38,859 bases of DNA, from NCBI RefSeq assembly GCF_946998835.1, contig NZ_CAMQAZ010000024.1, forward strand, positions 1-38,859, in the 5' to 3' direction. The notes under the pieces are model-generated. The model was given only the letters and a program-made list of their open reading frames with translations. It had not been told where the DNA came from and did not search any database. This document shows positions 15,419 to 23,307 of this stretch, one piece after another. Each line of letters opens with the position of its first letter. Position 1 is the stretch's first letter. Both the position numbers and the translations under genes were made by a program. Source of the stretch: an uncultured Corynebacterium sp. Its GTDB lineage: Bacteria > Actinomycetota > Actinomycetes > Mycobacteriales > Mycobacteriaceae.

Positions 15419-16502
15419 CGCCCTCATCCAGACCGGCGACTTCACCGATGACGATGACGGCCGGAGGCTTGATTCCCTCTTCGACCATCTTCTCGCCGAG
15501 TTCGCCGAGTGTGCAGCGCAGCGACCGCTGATTCGGCAGCGTGCCGTCCTGAATAACCGCTGCCGGTGTCTTGGGGCTACGCCCGGCCTTCATCAGAGCC
15601 TCGGCAATCTTGGGACCGTTTTTGACACCCATGATGATGGCAATGGTGCCGTGCATGCGCCCCAGCGCGTCCCAGTTGACCAGGGAGGTCTTGTGTCCCG
15701 GCGGCACATGGCCGGACACGACGGTGAACTCGTGGTTGACACCTCGCATCGTTACGGGAATGCCAATCGTCCCTGGCACCGACAGTGCCGAGGTAATGCC
15801 CGGTACGACGCGAACCGGCACACCTGCCTTCTGCAGTTCCTGGAGCTCTTCAAAACCGCGACCGAAGATGTATGGGTCACCGCCCTTGAGCCGGACCACA
15901 AAGTAGCCTGCGCGAGCACGGTGAACGAGGAGTTCATTGATGCGCTCTTGGGCCATAGCGCGACCGTAAGGTAGCTTGCCCGCGTCGATAATCTCGACAT
16001 CTGGTTCCAAGTCACCGAGCAGCGACAGCGGACCGAGATGGTCGGCGACCACAACGTCGGCAAGCCGAAGCAGACGGCGCCCCTCTACGGTAATCAGGCC
16101 GGGATCGCCCGGGCCACCGCCAACGAGTGCGACCTGACCTGCAAGGTCACCAGCGCGGGATGCGCGCCGACCGGTCAGCGCAACAGGCGTAAGCGGGCTG
16201 GCGGAACCCGTTTCATCATCGACCAAGATGCCACGACGATGCCCCTCGAGTGTTACTTCACGCAGCAGCGATTCGTCACAGCAGACCATGAGAGCCTTGC
16301 CCCAGCTCATCGCCTCGGTGAAACCGGTACGGCTGAGTGTAATGCGACCGTCTGCAGCCCATGCCTCAATGGCAGTGGTTACTTCCCCACCCTCACACAC
16401 GGTGACGTCGGCGCCAGAGTCCAATAACCGAGGAATCACGCGCTCTGCAGCCGTGGAACCGCCAATCACCAACACACCGTAGTCTTTGAGAAGCAAACTC
16501 AT
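15411..16502 (-). CDS. cobA: Uroporphyrinogen-III C-methyltransferase with siroheme-synthase-like N-domain
   Basis: The enzyme makes precorrin-2 from uroporphyrinogen III, the branch point to siroheme and cobalamin. The 363-residue product has an N-terminal Rossmann-like domain (LVIGGSTAAERVIPRLL, about 11-27), like the dehydrogenase/ferrochelatase part of CysG. A SAM-dependent methyltransferase domain follows: VGGGPGDPGLITV near 126-138, VRLKGGDPYIFGRG near 200-213 and VVPGITSA. I start at ATG 16502, 10 nt after the cobB stop; the open frame to 16700 runs into cobB and lacks family features. The layout matches M. tuberculosis cysG next to cobB. Whether the N-domain is active cannot be seen. 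Confidence 0.9.
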   Translation of the reverse strand: MSLLLKDYGVLVIGGSTAAERVIPRLLDSGADVTVCEGGEVTTAIEAWAADGRITLSRTGFTEAMSWGKALMVCCDESLLREVTLEGHRRGILVDDETGSASPLTPVALTGRRASRAGDLAGQVALVGGGPGDPGLITVEGRRLLRLADVVVADHLGPLSLLGDLEPDVEIIDAGKLPYGRAMAQERINELLVHRARAGYFVVRLKGGDPYIFGRGFEELQELQKAGVPVRVVPGITSALSVPGTIGIPVTMRGVNHEFTVVSGHVPPGHKTSLVNWDALGRMHGTIAIIMGVKNGPKIAEALMKAGRSPKTPAAVIQDGTLPNQRSLRCTLGELGEKMVEEGIKPPAVIVIGEVAGLDEGDE

Positions 16503-16512
16503 AGCTAACACC

Positions 16513-17889
16513 TTACCCGGCGCAGGTAGTGACAAAGCGACTGACGTTATCCGGCGCACCCGCCGGATGTAAATGCAGGTAGCCGGCATGAATTCGACCG
16601 GACGCGGAAACAAAGCCGTCGCGTACAGTCTCACCGTGATATCCGCGCCAGCCCCAGGCTGACTGCCATCCGGCCGCGATAGCGGCGCTCGCAGTGTCAT
16701 CGGTGAGCGCTGTCTTGTGGAATTCGTGTCCGCGCACGCGTGCTCCTGTCGGGCACAGCGCAGAATCCGTCAATGCCACGGCTTCTCGGTAGCCTAACTT
16801 CAACCGGGCCATGTGGGCACGCCCCGGAATGATGCCGCACATGCGACGTCCACCGAGGTCTTCGAGCAGCCACAGCAGCCCCGCGCACTCGCCGTGAACC
16901 AGTGCGCCGTCGTCGGCGGCTTGGCGGAAATCCCGGCGAATGTCGTCACGAACGGACAGCGCATCAGCGTGCTCTTCGGGAAAACCACCGGGCACGATGA
17001 AACCTTCGGCTTCCGGCAAGTCATCAACCAGCGGATCAAAGTCCACAACTTCAGCTCCGGCGGCCTGCAATAGTTCGCGGTGTTCAGCGTAGGTGAACGA
17101 GAACGCAGGTCCCGCAGCGACTGCCACACGCACGCGGCGCCCAGCAGCCAGTGGATTGACGAACTGCGCGGGATCCCAGGGCTCAGCCGGATAGGGCTTT
17201 CGGGCAAGCTGGATAAGCCGGTCAACGTCGATATAGGTCTCCACCAAGTTCGCCATCGATTCGATGACCGCTTCTAGCTGTTCGCCCTGCTCGACGGCGG
17301 TAACGAGTCCCAAATGCCTACTGGGAACCTCAATATCAGTCACCCGTGGAATAGCACCGAGCACTTCGATGCCCATGGCCTCCACAGAACGGGTAATGAT
17401 GTCCGCATGCCGCGGACTGCCCACCTGATTAATAATCACACCGCTGACGCGGACATCGGTGCGCAGCGTGGAAAATCCGTGAACGACGGCCGCCGCCGAC
17501 TGCGACATGTGCCGGGCATCGATAACCAACACGACCGGAAGCCCCAACAGCGAGGCAATCTCAGCCGTTGACCCCTCCACCGACAGTGGGTCGTCGCCAA
17601 TGCGGCCGTCGAAAAGTCCCATAACACCTTCGACCACCGCAACATCACAGTCGGCAGCGCCGTGCGCGTAGAGCGGCCCAACCAACTCAGGCGCACACAT
17701 GAAGGAATCCAAGTTTCGGCCCGGACGGCCAGCCGCTACCCCGTGATAGCCAGGGTCAATATAGTCCGGACCTACTTTGAACGGTGCCACCGCGTGACGA
17801 CGCGACAGCGCCCGCATCAGACCAGTTGAGATGGTGGTCTTACCCGTGCCCGATGCTGTCGCCGCAATGACAAGTCCCGGCGCTACCAC
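16513..17889 (-). CDS. cobB: Cobyrinic acid a,c-diamide synthase (CobB/CbiA)
   Basis: The enzyme amidates the a and c side chains of (hydrogeno)cobyrinate using glutamine and ATP. The 458-residue product opens with a P-loop (ATASGTGKTTIS, about 10-21). It has DYIDPGYH and VVEGVMGLFDG motifs in the synthetase domain, and a C-terminal class I glutamine amidotransferase domain with GECAGLLWLL carrying the nucleophile Cys near residue 335. GTG 17889 overlaps the cobO stop by 7 nt, so the two are coupled. Both CobB and CbiA routes use this family, so the aerobic or anaerobic pathway is not decided. Confidence 0.93.
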   Translation of the reverse strand: MVAPGLVIAATASGTGKTTISTGLMRALSRRHAVAPFKVGPDYIDPGYHGVAAGRPGRNLDSFMCAPELVGPLYAHGAADCDVAVVEGVMGLFDGRIGDDPLSVEGSTAEIASLLGLPVVLVIDARHMSQSAAAVVHGFSTLRTDVRVSGVIINQVGSPRHADIITRSVEAMGIEVLGAIPRVTDIEVPSRHLGLVTAVEQGEQLEAVIESMANLVETYIDVDRLIQLARKPYPAEPWDPAQFVNPLAAGRRVRVAVAAGPAFSFTYAEHRELLQAAGAEVVDFDPLVDDLPEAEGFIVPGGFPEEHADALSVRDDIRRDFRQAADDGALVHGECAGLLWLLEDLGGRRMCGIIPGRAHMARLKLGYREAVALTDSALCPTGARVRGHEFHKTALTDDTASAAIAAGWQSAWGWRGYHGETVRDGFVSASGRIHAGYLHLHPAGAPDNVSRFVTTCAG

Positions 17890-18503
17890 TCGATGCCCTT
17901 TTGTCCCTTACGCCCGACATCCATTGGGTGCTTGATCTTGGTCATCTCAGTCACCAAATCTGCGACCTCCACGAGCTTCGGGTCGGCGTCCCGGCCAGTC
18001 ATGACCACATGCTGACGGCCAGGTCGGTTCTTCAAGGTCTCCACCACGTCGACGACATCAATCCAACCCCACTTGATTGGGTAGGTGAACTCGTCGAGGA
18101 CATAAAAGTCGTGCACCTCATTTTCCAGGCGCCGCTTAATCTCCTGCCATCCCTCAGCTGCCGCTGCGGCATGGTCCTCCTCAGTGCCCTTCTTACGCGA
18201 CCAGGACCAGCCTTCGCCCATCTTGTGCCATTCGACCGGGCCGCCTTCCCCCGTGTCGTCGTGAAGCTCGCCGAGCCGGCGCATGACGGCTTCCTCGCCG
18301 ACCTTCCACTTTGCCGACTTCACAAACTGAAAGACTCCAATGTTCATCCCCTGATTCCATGCGCGCATCGCCATGCCGAATGCCGCCGTGGACTTTCCCT
18401 TACCTGGGCCGGTGTGCACGGCGGTAATCGGAATCATGCGACGCTGCCTGGTGGTCAGTCCGTCGTTGGGAATTGATTTAGGGTCAAGCTTTCCTTGTGC
18501 CAT
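17883..18503 (-). CDS. cobO: Cob(I)alamin adenosyltransferase (CobO/BtuR type)
   Basis: CobO attaches the adenosyl group to the corrinoid cobalt. The 206-residue product has the N-terminal GLTTRQRRMIP segment and the family P-loop HTGPGKGKST near residues 30-39. It also shows a Walker B-like FYVLDEFTYP near 128-137 and MTGRDADPKL near 162-171. I start at ATG 18503 because the family typically begins just before the PNDGLTTR motif. Upstream in-frame ATGs at 18548 and 18521 lie inside chlD. The gene overlaps chlD by 20 nt and cobB by 7 nt, forming a tight cobalamin operon. Confidence 0.92.
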   Translation of the reverse strand: MAQGKLDPKSIPNDGLTTRQRRMIPITAVHTGPGKGKSTAAFGMAMRAWNQGMNIGVFQFVKSAKWKVGEEAVMRRLGELHDDTGEGGPVEWHKMGEGWSWSRKKGTEEDHAAAAAEGWQEIKRRLENEVHDFYVLDEFTYPIKWGWIDVVDVVETLKNRPGRQHVVMTGRDADPKLVEVADLVTEMTKIKHPMDVGRKGQKGIEW

Positions 18504-19506
18504 GGTCTCGATGATAGGCATGGACCACGCCCGCCACTGCTTCGGCATTGAGCTCGGAGAGGTTTATGCAGGTCGCACCTAATTCGACGCTGAGTTCCTG
18601 TGCCAGCCCGAGGCGCACGCGGGAACGCTCGCAGTCGATTACTACCGTCGCAGCCAACGCTTGACGACGAATCTTTGCGGCCGCGGCCCGCGCCTTCTCT
18701 ATGCCATTGTTACCGGTTGCCCGGCCATCGGAGAGCAACACAATTATTGCGCGTCGTGTGGGCTCCCTGCGTGCTTCCCGTACGACTACTTCATGCGCCT
18801 TCAACAGGCCCTCGGCCAATGGAGTCCGGCCACCGGTGCGGACATCTGCGAGGCGACGCACTGCGGTGTCAACCGACTTGGTCGGCGGTAAAACGAGCTC
18901 GGCACTATTTCCGCGGAAGGTAATCACAGCGACTTTATCGCGACTCTGGTACGCATCGCGCAACAGCGAGGTGACCGCTCCGGTGACGGCTGCCAGACGG
19001 TCGCGCGCCGCCATGGAACCCGAGGTGTCCACAACGAAGACAACCAGATTGGACTCAGTTCCCTGCCGAATCGCACCATGTACATCTTCCGGCTCCAGGG
19101 GAATCATGGCATCTGCCATGCGGACACCACGATTCGCCGCCGCCAGCACCGTCGCCGGAACGTGCAGGCCGTGGCCACCACGCTTCGCACCGATGGTGCT
19201 GCCACGAGGACCAATGGCCTTAGAACGGCGTCCGGTATCTCCTTGCCCGACGCCGTCGACACTGATTTTACGAACGGCGAAAGGGGGCGCCTTCAGCGGC
19301 GCGACCTCCCTTCGAGCCGGCGGAGTCGGGCTGCTGCGGACCTTGAGGCTCCTGCGGGGCGGAGTCGGGTTCGAACTCGGAGGGCTGCTCCCGCTCCGAC
19401 GCTGGCTGCTCCTGGTCCGACGCTGGCTGCTCCTGGTTATCTCGGAACTGCTCCTCTGCGTCTTGCAGAGCATCGTCGAGCTGCTCCTGATCCAGTCCCG
19501 GTTCAT
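18484..19506 (-). CDS. chlD: Chelatase ChlD-like part (VWA domain) of a frameshifted ChlID gene
   Basis: The genuine part of this frame begins near 19290, and upstream of that the frame is read through the linker of chlI in the wrong phase. From there it has a basic segment and then a von Willebrand A domain with the MIDAS motif DTSGSM, GGRTPLAEGL and VLLSDGRATGN. ChlD-type subunits act with an AAA+ ChlI subunit to drive metal insertion into tetrapyrroles. In M. tuberculosis and relatives the two are one protein (Rv2850c, about 630 residues). Here the joined length would be about 648 residues, which fits. Beside cobO/cobB, a cobalt-chelatase helper role is more likely than magnesium chelation. 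Confidence 0.75.
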   Translation of the reverse strand: MNRDWIRSSSTMLCKTQRSSSEITRSSQRRTRSSQRRSGSSPPSSNPTPPRRSLKVRSSPTPPARREVAPLKAPPFAVRKISVDGVGQGDTGRRSKAIGPRGSTIGAKRGGHGLHVPATVLAAANRGVRMADAMIPLEPEDVHGAIRQGTESNLVVFVVDTSGSMAARDRLAAVTGAVTSLLRDAYQSRDKVAVITFRGNSAELVLPPTKSVDTAVRRLADVRTGGRTPLAEGLLKAHEVVVREARREPTRRAIIVLLSDGRATGNNGIEKARAAAAKIRRQALAATVVIDCERSRVRLGLAQELSVELGATCINLSELNAEAVAGVVHAYHRDHGTRKA

Positions 19507-20431
19507 CGAAGGGGTCGCGGCGGCGACGGTGTGGCAGGGCCATTTCAGCAGCTACCTTGATGTCTTCCGCAGTGATCTCAATTGGCGTTCCCGCCTCAGG
19601 CTGTGCCGATACATCCCCAGCTACGCGCCAGGCAGCGTGGGCACGGGCGGTACGCGCAATGACGATGTCGGCACGCATGCCGTCCACATCAAAAGCAGCA
19701 CATACGGTGGCAATTTGTCCGAGAATGTTGGGGCTCAATTCGACGTCGTCAAGCAGGGCGCGTGCGCGATCGATACGGGAGCGCAGTGCCTCGTCGTCGG
19801 CTGCGAAACGCGTGACGAAGTGTTCCGGATCGGCGTCAAAGTCGAGGCGACGGGCGACGATTTCCGCGCGGACCGCCGGGTCCTTGGAAGCGGTGACGTC
19901 GATGGCAAGACCGAATCGGTCGAGAAGTTGCGGCCGCAGTTCGCCCTCTTCCGGGTTCATCGTGCCCACTAACACGAACCGCGAGGTGGCGGAGTGCGAG
20001 ATACCGTCACGTTCGACAACCACACGGCCTGTGGCGGCGGCATCGAGGACGGAGTCGACGAGGTGATCCGGCAGCAGGTTAATTTCGTCGACGTAGAGGA
20101 TGCCGCCGTCGGCGGCGCTGAGCAGCCCAGGGTTGAATCGGGCGTGTCCGGTGGTCAGGACGGTCTCCACATCGATCGAACCAACCACGCGATCTTCCGT
20201 TGCACCGAGTGGCAGGTTAACCAGCTGCCCGCGGAGAAACGGAGCCAGCGCCCGGACAGCGGTGGTCTTTGCTGTGCCCTTCTCACCACGGATTACTACG
20301 CCACCAATCTCTGGTGACAATGCCGTCAGAATCAACGCAAGCTGTAGTCGCTGCTGCCCGACAATTGCGGTAAAGGGAAAAGTGGGCTCTGGCTGTGCAG
20401 TGGTAGCTGACGTGATTTTTTCCATAAACAC
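19268..20431 (-). CDS. chlI: Chelatase ChlI-like AAA+ part of a frameshifted ChlID gene
   Basis: The frame encodes an AAA+ ATPase of the magnesium-chelatase type: a Walker A GEKGTAKTT near residue 55, a Walker B GGILYVDEINLLPDH near 113-127, and the sensor segment LVGTMNPEEGELRPQLLDRFGL. An acidic Glu/Gln/Pro linker with a 21-bp tandem repeat follows (19395-19436). The frame then stops at 19268 just after a run of five G (plus strand, 19283-19287); removing one base there joins it to the VWA frame. The start is GTG 20431 or ATG 20425. A hairpin just upstream pairs with the likely ribosome binding site. Confidence 0.8.
   Translation of the reverse strand: MFMEKITSATTAQPEPTFPFTAIVGQQRLQLALILTALSPEIGGVVIRGEKGTAKTTAVRALAPFLRGQLVNLPLGATEDRVVGSIDVETVLTTGHARFNPGLLSAADGGILYVDEINLLPDHLVDSVLDAAATGRVVVERDGISHSATSRFVLVGTMNPEEGELRPQLLDRFGLAIDVTASKDPAVRAEIVARRLDFDADPEHFVTRFAADDEALRSRIDRARALLDDVELSPNILGQIATVCAAFDVDGMRADIVIARTARAHAAWRVAGDVSAQPEAGTPIEITAEDIKVAAEMALPHRRRRDPFDEPGLDQEQLDDALQDAEEQFRDNQEQPASDQEQPASEREQPSEFEPDSAPQEPQGPQQPDSAGSKGGRAAEGAPFRRS
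19395..19436 (-). repeat. Perfect 21-bp tandem repeat in chlI linker
   Basis: TCCGACGCTGGCTGCTCCTG plus one G occurs twice in perfect tandem (19395-19415 and 19416-19436). It encodes the repeated acidic unit QEQPASD-like in the linker between the AAA+ and VWA parts. The length keeps the frame, so copy number can vary without breaking the protein. Confidence 0.85.
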
Positions 20432-20434
20432 AGT

Positions 20435-20473
20435 TCTACCCCACTGCGAGCGAATTGCTCACGGCGGGGTAGA
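20435..20473 (-). promoter_or_regulatory. Long hairpin covering the chlI ribosome binding site
   Basis: TCTACCCC (20435-20442) and GGGGTAGA (20466-20473) are perfect inverted repeats, with a second inner stem GAGC / GCTC around a 5-nt loop. On the minus strand the downstream arm GGGGTAGA is the only purine-rich sequence near the chlI start, ending 3 nt before GTG 20431. No T-run follows, so control of translation is more likely than termination. Confidence 0.5.
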
Positions 20474-20489
20474 CAATGTTGGCTTTATT

Positions 20490-20503
20490 GAACTTTTCAG
20501 TTC
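20490..20503 (-). other. Small GAAA-loop hairpin after mqo
   Basis: On the minus strand GAACT-GAAA-AGTTC forms a 5-bp stem closed by a GNRA tetraloop, 15-28 nt after the mqo stop. It is followed by AATAAAG, not a T-run. It may stabilise the mqo 3' end; termination is doubtful. Confidence 0.35.
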
Positions 20504-20517
20504 TTCAGCACGGTTCC

Positions 20518-22014
20518 TTAGCGCTCCAGCTTCAGAGTCTTCTGGGAAGCCTCCCAGACCTCCTTGAACAGAGCCGGATCGTCAGCCAGGTGGGTACCGT
20601 AGGACGGGATGAGCTCCTTGAGCTTCGGAGCCCACTTGCCCATGTGACGGCCGAAGCAGCGCTCAATCAGGCTAATCATCACAGCCGGAGCGATGGAAGC
20701 ACCCGGCGATGCACCCATCAGGCCGGCGATGGTGCCGTCCCAGGAGTTAATGACCGCAGTACCAAACTCGAGGGTACCGAAGACCGGAGCCTTCATCGGC
20801 TTAATGACCTGAACGCGCTGACCAGCGACAATCAGCTCCCAGTCCTCTGGGCGAGCATTCGGAACGTACTCGCGCAAGGACTCGATGCGTGCGTCGAAGT
20901 CCTTCAGGACCTCAGTGATGAGGTACTTGGTCAGACCCATTTCCTGCACACCGACGCCCAGCATGGACGGCAGGTTGGCCGGACGCAGAGACTTAATCAG
21001 GTCCAGGTTGTTGCCGTTCTTCAGGAACTTCATGTTCCAGCCGGCGTACGGACCAAAGAGCAGGCCACGCTTGCCGTCGATAACACGGGTGTCCAGGTGC
21101 GGAACCGACATCGGCGGCGTGCCGACGGAAGCCTTGCCGTAGACCTTGGCGTCATGCTGAGCAATAACGTCCTCATTGGTGCAGCGCAGCCACTGGCCGG
21201 AGACCGGGAAGCCACCGAAACCACGAATCTCGTTAATACGAGCCTTCTGCAGCAGCGGCAGTGCGTCACCGCCGGCACCGACGAAGACGAAGTTAGCAAC
21301 CAGGGTGCGAACGTCCTTGGTGTGCAGGTTCTTCACAGTGACAATCCACTTGGAACCGTCGCGCTTCAGGCCAGTGACCTCGTGGCCGTAACGAATCTCA
21401 GTGCCCATGTCAGACAGAGCAGCCAGGTACTGCTTGGTCAGTGCACCGAAGTTAACGTCCGTACCGTTCGGGTTACGAATAGCGGAGACCGGCTGGGAGA
21501 AGTCGCGGCCCTCCGACATCAGCGGCAGGTACTCAGCGAAACGATCATTGTCCTCAATGAGTTCCTGACCGTGGAACAGCGGCTCCTTTTCGAGCGCCTC
21601 GTAGCGGCGGCGCATGAACGCAACCTGCTCCGGGCCCTGCGCGAAAGTAGTGTGGTCGACCGGGTTGATGAATTCCTTCGGATCAGTCAGGGTGCCGTTT
21701 TCAACCAGCGAAGTCCACAGCTGACGGGATACCTGGAACTGCTCATTGATGGTCTTTGCCTTAGTGACGTCGACCTTGCCGTTCTTCTCCGGCGTGTAGT
21801 TCAACTCACACAGAGCAGAGTGGCCGGTACCAGCGTTGTTCCACGGGGAGGAAGACTCCTTGGCGGGCTGATCGAGGCGCTCGAACAGAACCTGTGACCA
21901 GGATGGCTCGAGCTCCTTGAGCAGCACACCCAGCGTCGCACTCATTACACCTGCACCGATGAGGACGACATCTACCTCGTCGCCACTGGAGGCAGGAAGC
22001 TTGTTATCAGCCAT
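20518..22014 (-). CDS. mqo: Malate:quinone oxidoreductase
   Basis: Mqo is a membrane-associated FAD enzyme that oxidises malate to oxaloacetate and passes electrons to menaquinone, joining the TCA cycle to respiration. The 498-residue protein has the FAD-binding VDVVLIGAGVMSATLG near residues 14-29, NNAGTGHSALCELNYTP near 58-74 and VFVGAGGDALPLLQ further on, all typical of the family. ATG 22014 is preceded by AAGGATG about 11 nt upstream. It lies upstream of chlID as in M. tuberculosis, where mqo is also near mtr. Confidence 0.96.
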   Translation of the reverse strand: MADNKLPASSGDEVDVVLIGAGVMSATLGVLLKELEPSWSQVLFERLDQPAKESSSPWNNAGTGHSALCELNYTPEKNGKVDVTKAKTINEQFQVSRQLWTSLVENGTLTDPKEFINPVDHTTFAQGPEQVAFMRRRYEALEKEPLFHGQELIEDNDRFAEYLPLMSEGRDFSQPVSAIRNPNGTDVNFGALTKQYLAALSDMGTEIRYGHEVTGLKRDGSKWIVTVKNLHTKDVRTLVANFVFVGAGGDALPLLQKARINEIRGFGGFPVSGQWLRCTNEDVIAQHDAKVYGKASVGTPPMSVPHLDTRVIDGKRGLLFGPYAGWNMKFLKNGNNLDLIKSLRPANLPSMLGVGVQEMGLTKYLITEVLKDFDARIESLREYVPNARPEDWELIVAGQRVQVIKPMKAPVFGTLEFGTAVINSWDGTIAGLMGASPGASIAPAVMISLIERCFGRHMGKWAPKLKELIPSYGTHLADDPALFKEVWEASQKTLKLER

Positions 22015-22164
22015 TTTGCTGTCAACATCCTTACTAACTTGATTAGTGATTCAAACTAGCGCTCGCTCACATGCGCGCACACAACTAAAGACGCAAATGA
22101 GAGCTACCGTCTCAGTCCTTAAACCATTGTGTCACATATTCCCACTACCCCCGGTAATCGGCGC

Positions 22165-22170
22165 TAGGCT
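22165..22170 (+). promoter_or_regulatory. -10 element of leaderless hydrolase promoter
   Basis: TAGGCT ends 7 nt before GTG 22178. The intervening bases hold no Shine-Dalgarno sequence. This supports the GTG as the start and a leaderless mRNA. Confidence 0.5.
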
Positions 22171-22177
22171 TGGGCCT

Positions 22178-23218
22178 GTGACTACCGATATTCCCGATTT
22201 CACTACCCCCGCCTTTAACCCCGATAACCTCGGCGATGACTACGCCCAACATGTCATCGAACTGGGGGAAGATCCCGACGGTGAAGGGCCGGTACGCGCT
22301 GTTCTGGTTCGCTATCGCCCCGCTTCGTCGGAAAGCGAGTTTCACACACGTCCGGCGGTCCTCTGGATTCATGGAATGTCGGATTACTTCTTCCAGAAGC
22401 ATGTGGCCGAACGCTACCACGCCGAAGGGTACGCGTTTTACGCCATCGACCTGCGCAAGTGCGGGCGCGCCCACTTGCCTGGACAGACGTGGCACGGTTG
22501 CAGCGATCTCACACATTACTTCGAGGACCTCAACGAAGCACTCGCGGTGGTGGAACAGTCTGGTCACACGAGCGTCAGTCTCAACGCGCACTCCACTGGT
22601 GGGCTGATTGCCGTGCTGTGGCTCGACTGGTTACGCAGCATGGGCGGCCATTGCCCGCAGGCTCCTCATATTTCCGTCACCTCAGCAGTGTTGAACTCCC
22701 CTTGGCTGACTCTCCACGTTTCCCGCGCTAAGGCTCCGGTGTACTCCGTGGCGGCTCGCGTTATGTCCCGGCTGCGCCCCAACAGTCTCATTCCGGTGCA
22801 GTCCTCGGGTGGCTACGGCAAGTCCATCAGCGTCGATCACCAGGGGCGCTGGGAGTACAACCGCACTTTCAAGCCGCTGACGGGACACGACAAGAACTGG
22901 CGTTGGCTGAACTCCATCATCGTCGGCCAACAGCGCGTCAGCCGCGGTATCGACACCGGCGTTCCGACGCTCGTCCTCCATTCAGACAACTACCTGCTCG
23001 GCTCCGACTACACCCCGGAACTGAACCGCGTCGACTCTGTCCTCAATACTGAGCAGATTGCCGATGCCACTGCCCATCTCGGCCCGCAGGCTCGTAATGT
23101 CGCAATTCCGGGGGCTCTTCATGACGTGTATCTGTCGGAGCCGGACGCACTGGAACGAGCTTTTGATGAGACCTTCCAATTCCTCGCCACTATCAAACCG
23201 GGAGACAGCGCCAAATAG
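22178..23218 (+). CDS. Alpha/beta-fold hydrolase (lysophospholipase-like)
   Basis: The 346-residue protein has the serine-hydrolase fold. An LWIHGMSDYF strand-turn precedes the nucleophile elbow AHSTGG with Ser near residue 138. A likely Asp lies in LVLHSDNYL and a His in GALHDVYLS towards the C-terminus. No signal peptide is seen, so it is probably cytoplasmic. I start at GTG 22178; the frame back to 22046 has no family-like sequence, and a -10 hexamer lies 7 nt before the GTG. A hydrolase of the same size (Rv2854) sits beside mtr in M. tuberculosis. The substrate is unknown. A 9-bp duplication repeats the stop codon. Confidence 0.85.
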   Translation: MTTDIPDFTTPAFNPDNLGDDYAQHVIELGEDPDGEGPVRAVLVRYRPASSESEFHTRPAVLWIHGMSDYFFQKHVAERYHAEGYAFYAIDLRKCGRAHLPGQTWHGCSDLTHYFEDLNEALAVVEQSGHTSVSLNAHSTGGLIAVLWLDWLRSMGGHCPQAPHISVTSAVLNSPWLTLHVSRAKAPVYSVAARVMSRLRPNSLIPVQSSGGYGKSISVDHQGRWEYNRTFKPLTGHDKNWRWLNSIIVGQQRVSRGIDTGVPTLVLHSDNYLLGSDYTPELNRVDSVLNTEQIADATAHLGPQARNVAIPGALHDVYLSEPDALERAFDETFQFLATIKPGDSAK

Positions 23219-23307
23219 GCCAAATAGGGACGGAATAGGGATTCGGAATAAAACCGCTTTCAGTACCGTTGAAGCAAACTAGTTTGACCGAAATGCTAGG
23301 AGTGCTT

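Noticed and set aside
16503..16700. N-terminal extension of cobA
   Set aside because: It overlaps the end of cobB and carries no conserved residues; ATG 16502 follows the cobB stop neatly.
18701..19972. 423-codon plus-strand open frame
   Set aside because: Shadow of the chelatase genes; no start signals or domains.
20432..20517. Cobalamin riboswitch before the chelatase-cob operon
   Set aside because: The 86-bp gap is too short and lacks the B12-box sequence; only a simple hairpin is seen.
20476..21897. 473-codon plus-strand open frame
   Set aside because: Shadow of mqo on the opposite strand with no family resemblance.
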